Shown here piece by piece: positions 62,673 through 64,000 of a stretch of 64,000 nucleotides of DNA (positions within the stretch are counted from its first letter, which is position 1; the number at the start of each line of letters is the position of its first letter). The stretch lies in the NCBI GenBank assembly GCA_947631235.1, contig CANRKO010000001.1, positions 496,001 to 560,000 of the forward strand, written 5' to 3'. The notes below the pieces were generated by a model, which saw only the letters and a list, made by a program, of their open reading frames with translations, did not search any database and was not told where the DNA came from. A program made the position numbers and the translations under genes. Source of the DNA: an uncultured Clostridia bacterium. GTDB lineage: Bacteria > Bacillota > Clostridia > UBA1381.

Positions 62673-64000
62673 CTATTCCTCCAATATGTCGGTAGTGAGA
62701 TTATCGACGTACATCGGCTTTGCCCACGTTGTGTAGTCGGCTTTAAATTCAAGCCCCGTAAGCGTTTTAACGTCCTTCGCCGTGCCTTCGTAAACCTTCG
62801 TTTCCTCGTCGTTCGTGTTATTCTTTACCGTGACCTTTATTTTACCCGTCGAGGGCGTGAAGTAAATACCGATGTGCGCGCCGTTCGATATAAGCTGATT
62901 TTCGAGCTTGTCGTTTACGTAGTTGCGGAGATATATCTTCGCCGCGCCCGCATCGCTCGTCAGTCTGCCGCCGACGGTTATCTCGTAGTTATCCCAGTCA
63001 AGGTAGTGCAGTTTGACCGTTTCCTTGCCGTTATCGCCGTAAAGCGCGAGGTCGGCAGTGCCGCCGGAGTTTGACGCGTAGAGGTCGAATGAAATATATA
63101 TCGTTTGGTTGTCGGCGCACGTAAGCTTATTAAGATCGAGGTACGCCGCACCGCTTTTCGCGACGCTGTCCTTGTTCTCGTAGTCGGGCTGCACGCCCAG
63201 CACGTTATTGCCCGCGCCGTCCTTTGTGAGCGCGGCGTCGCCGCTGAGTTTAAACTTACCCGCGTCCTTTTCAAAATCGTTTGTCGCGTCCGCGACACTT
63301 GACACGAGCGTGTACGCTTTGCCGTCGTATTTTTCAGTTTCATCGGTTACGTGAACGCGCTTTTCGGCGGTGTGGTTAAGGCTCGGTGAGTGCGCATAAA
63401 CCGTTACGTCTCCCCTTTCGCGAGCCGTCAGCGTACCGTTTTCGTCAACAGCCGCGACGCTTTCGTCCGACACGCTCCACTCGATCTCGCCGTTTAAGTC
63501 GGTTTCGCCCGTGTCTGTGTGGTACGCTGCCGTTTCACCGGCGGTCACAATGTCGTTTCCCGTGACCGTCATGTAAGAAACGTCAGCCGCTTTTAGCAGC
63601 TTTGCGGTATATCCCGCCGCGCTTTCGTCGAATTTACCCGACGCGTTCGTCTTAACGGCTTTGAGCGCGCCGTTTTCGTCGTAGAGCGCGACAACCGCGC
63701 CGACACACCTCTTTGCCGCCGCGTCGGAGTAACTGTACTCGCCCGTCGCCGCGTCGAATTTAAAATCGTCGTCCGCGCCCTTTATCACGTAGGTCGTAAG
63801 TGTGCCGGCTTTGAGCGTCGTTTTGAGCGTCGTGCCGCTAATTTCGGTCTCGCCCTTTATTTCCTTCCAATGCTCCGCCTTGTCGCCCGTTTCGTTGTTA
63901 GTGCGTATCTCGGTAACGTCGTTTCCGACATTGAGGAACGCCGACAGGTCGAACTCGTAATCAAAATCCTCCGTTCCTCGGTTTATCGCGACGATTTTTA
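62673..64000 (-). CDS. Secreted glycoside hydrolase family 30-like protein, C-terminal part
   Basis: Frame is open from base 64000 to the TAG at 62673, 442 residues; the catalytic barrel and start lie outside the window. The first 70 residues match the GH30 C-terminal beta-sandwich (IVAINRGTEDFDYEFDLSAF, then a Thr-rich strand and LTTYVIKG). A segment with ALYDENGALKAV follows, then a bacterial Ig (Big2-like) domain (GEIEWSVSDESVAAVDENG) and a C-terminal lectin-like domain ending MYVDNLTTDILEE. Likely a secreted xylan or beta-glucan hydrolase; family assignment rests on the C-terminal sandwich only. Translationally coupled to the GH43 gene. Confidence 0.7.
   Translation of the reverse strand, partial: KIVAINRGTEDFDYEFDLSAFLNVGNDVTEIRTNNETGDKAEHWKEIKGETEISGTTLKTTLKAGTLTTYVIKGADDDFKFDAATGEYSYSDAAAKRCVGAVVALYDENGALKAVKTNASGKFDESAAGYTAKLLKAADVSYMTVTGNDIVTAGETAAYHTDTGETDLNGEIEWSVSDESVAAVDENGTLTARERGDVTVYAHSPSLNHTAEKRVHVTDETEKYDGKAYTLVSSVADATNDFEKDAGKFKLSGDAALTKDGAGNNVLGVQPDYENKDSVAKSGAAYLDLNKLTCADNQTIYISFDLYASNSGGTADLALYGDNGKETVKLHYLDWDNYEITVGGRLTSDAGAAKIYLRNYVNDKLENQLISNGAHIGIYFTPSTGKIKVTVKNNTNDEETKVYEGTAKDVKTLTGLEFKADYTTWAKPMYVDNLTTDILEE

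Overview
This 64 kb window looks like chromosomal core from a Clostridia-type Firmicute, most plausibly an uncultured gut commensal with moderately high GC. The evidence is gene content and order. There is a FapR/FabK-type fatty-acid operon, the order rnc - radical SAM - smc - ftsY, an LL-diaminopimelate aminotransferase, an ANTAR regulator next to glnA, a SpoVB/MurJ-like flippase, pyruvate formate-lyase, and several secreted proteins that share Ig-like, lectin-like and C-terminal modules. I cannot name the genus from sequence alone. No rRNA, tRNA, CRISPR array or classical insertion sequence was seen.

Layout. 1-7.6 kb: the flippase (runs off the left edge) diverges from aroA and a secreted subtilase; then carD, ispD, ispF and a HAD-GtrA fusion on the minus strand. 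7.7-14.7 kb: a secreted glycan locus (GH2-like enzyme plus a 794-residue lectin/Ig protein) with a divergent AraC regulator. 14.7-29.9 kb: a long minus-strand block, fapR-plsX-fabH-(repeats)-fabK-fabD-fabG-acpP-fabF, a terminator, then rnc-radical SAM-smc-ftsY-lepA. 30-36 kb: iscS-iscU, tmcAL, a barnase-like lipoprotein with barstar, an AraC regulator and a tyrosine recombinase. 36-38 kb: an AT-rich divergent pair, a secreted CHAP/ricin-lectin protein and a small Xre regulator with two matching operators. 38-48.7 kb: nitrogen and lysine/peptidoglycan metabolism (gltBD, dapL, dapF, ANTAR regulator, glnA). 48.8-53.5 kb: GH36 alpha-galactosidase, a small COG2426-type membrane protein and a broken MFS exporter with a leader-peptide attenuator. 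53.5-64 kb: ruvX, pflA, pflB, a small Cys-rich protein, mntP, a hybrid histidine kinase, an aldolase-fold enzyme, and a GH43-GH30 pair that runs off the right edge.

How parts work together. The strongest system-level signal is nitrogen assimilation. glnA and gltB each have a near-consensus promoter. At the predicted RNA 5' end of each lies a small hairpin with a hexaloop of form AAnGGn and stem GArAC/GTTTC. Its 3' arm overlaps the 5' arm of an intrinsic terminator placed before the start codon. The gene directly after glnA encodes an ANTAR RNA-binding protein whose receiver domain lacks the phospho-acceptor Asp. This predicts antitermination control of both glutamine synthetase and glutamate synthase. 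Fatty-acid synthesis is probably controlled by FapR through a 17-bp palindrome in front of fapR. The glycan genes form two clusters, GH2 with AraC and GH30 with GH43, plus a lone GH36; none has a visible transporter in the window. Palindromic repeats with GGGCGACC/GGTCGCCCCTAC cores sit at three breaks between functionally linked genes (fabH|fabK, dapF|dapL, pflB|pflA), one of them as a 184-bp MITE-like element with perfect 26-bp inverted ends.
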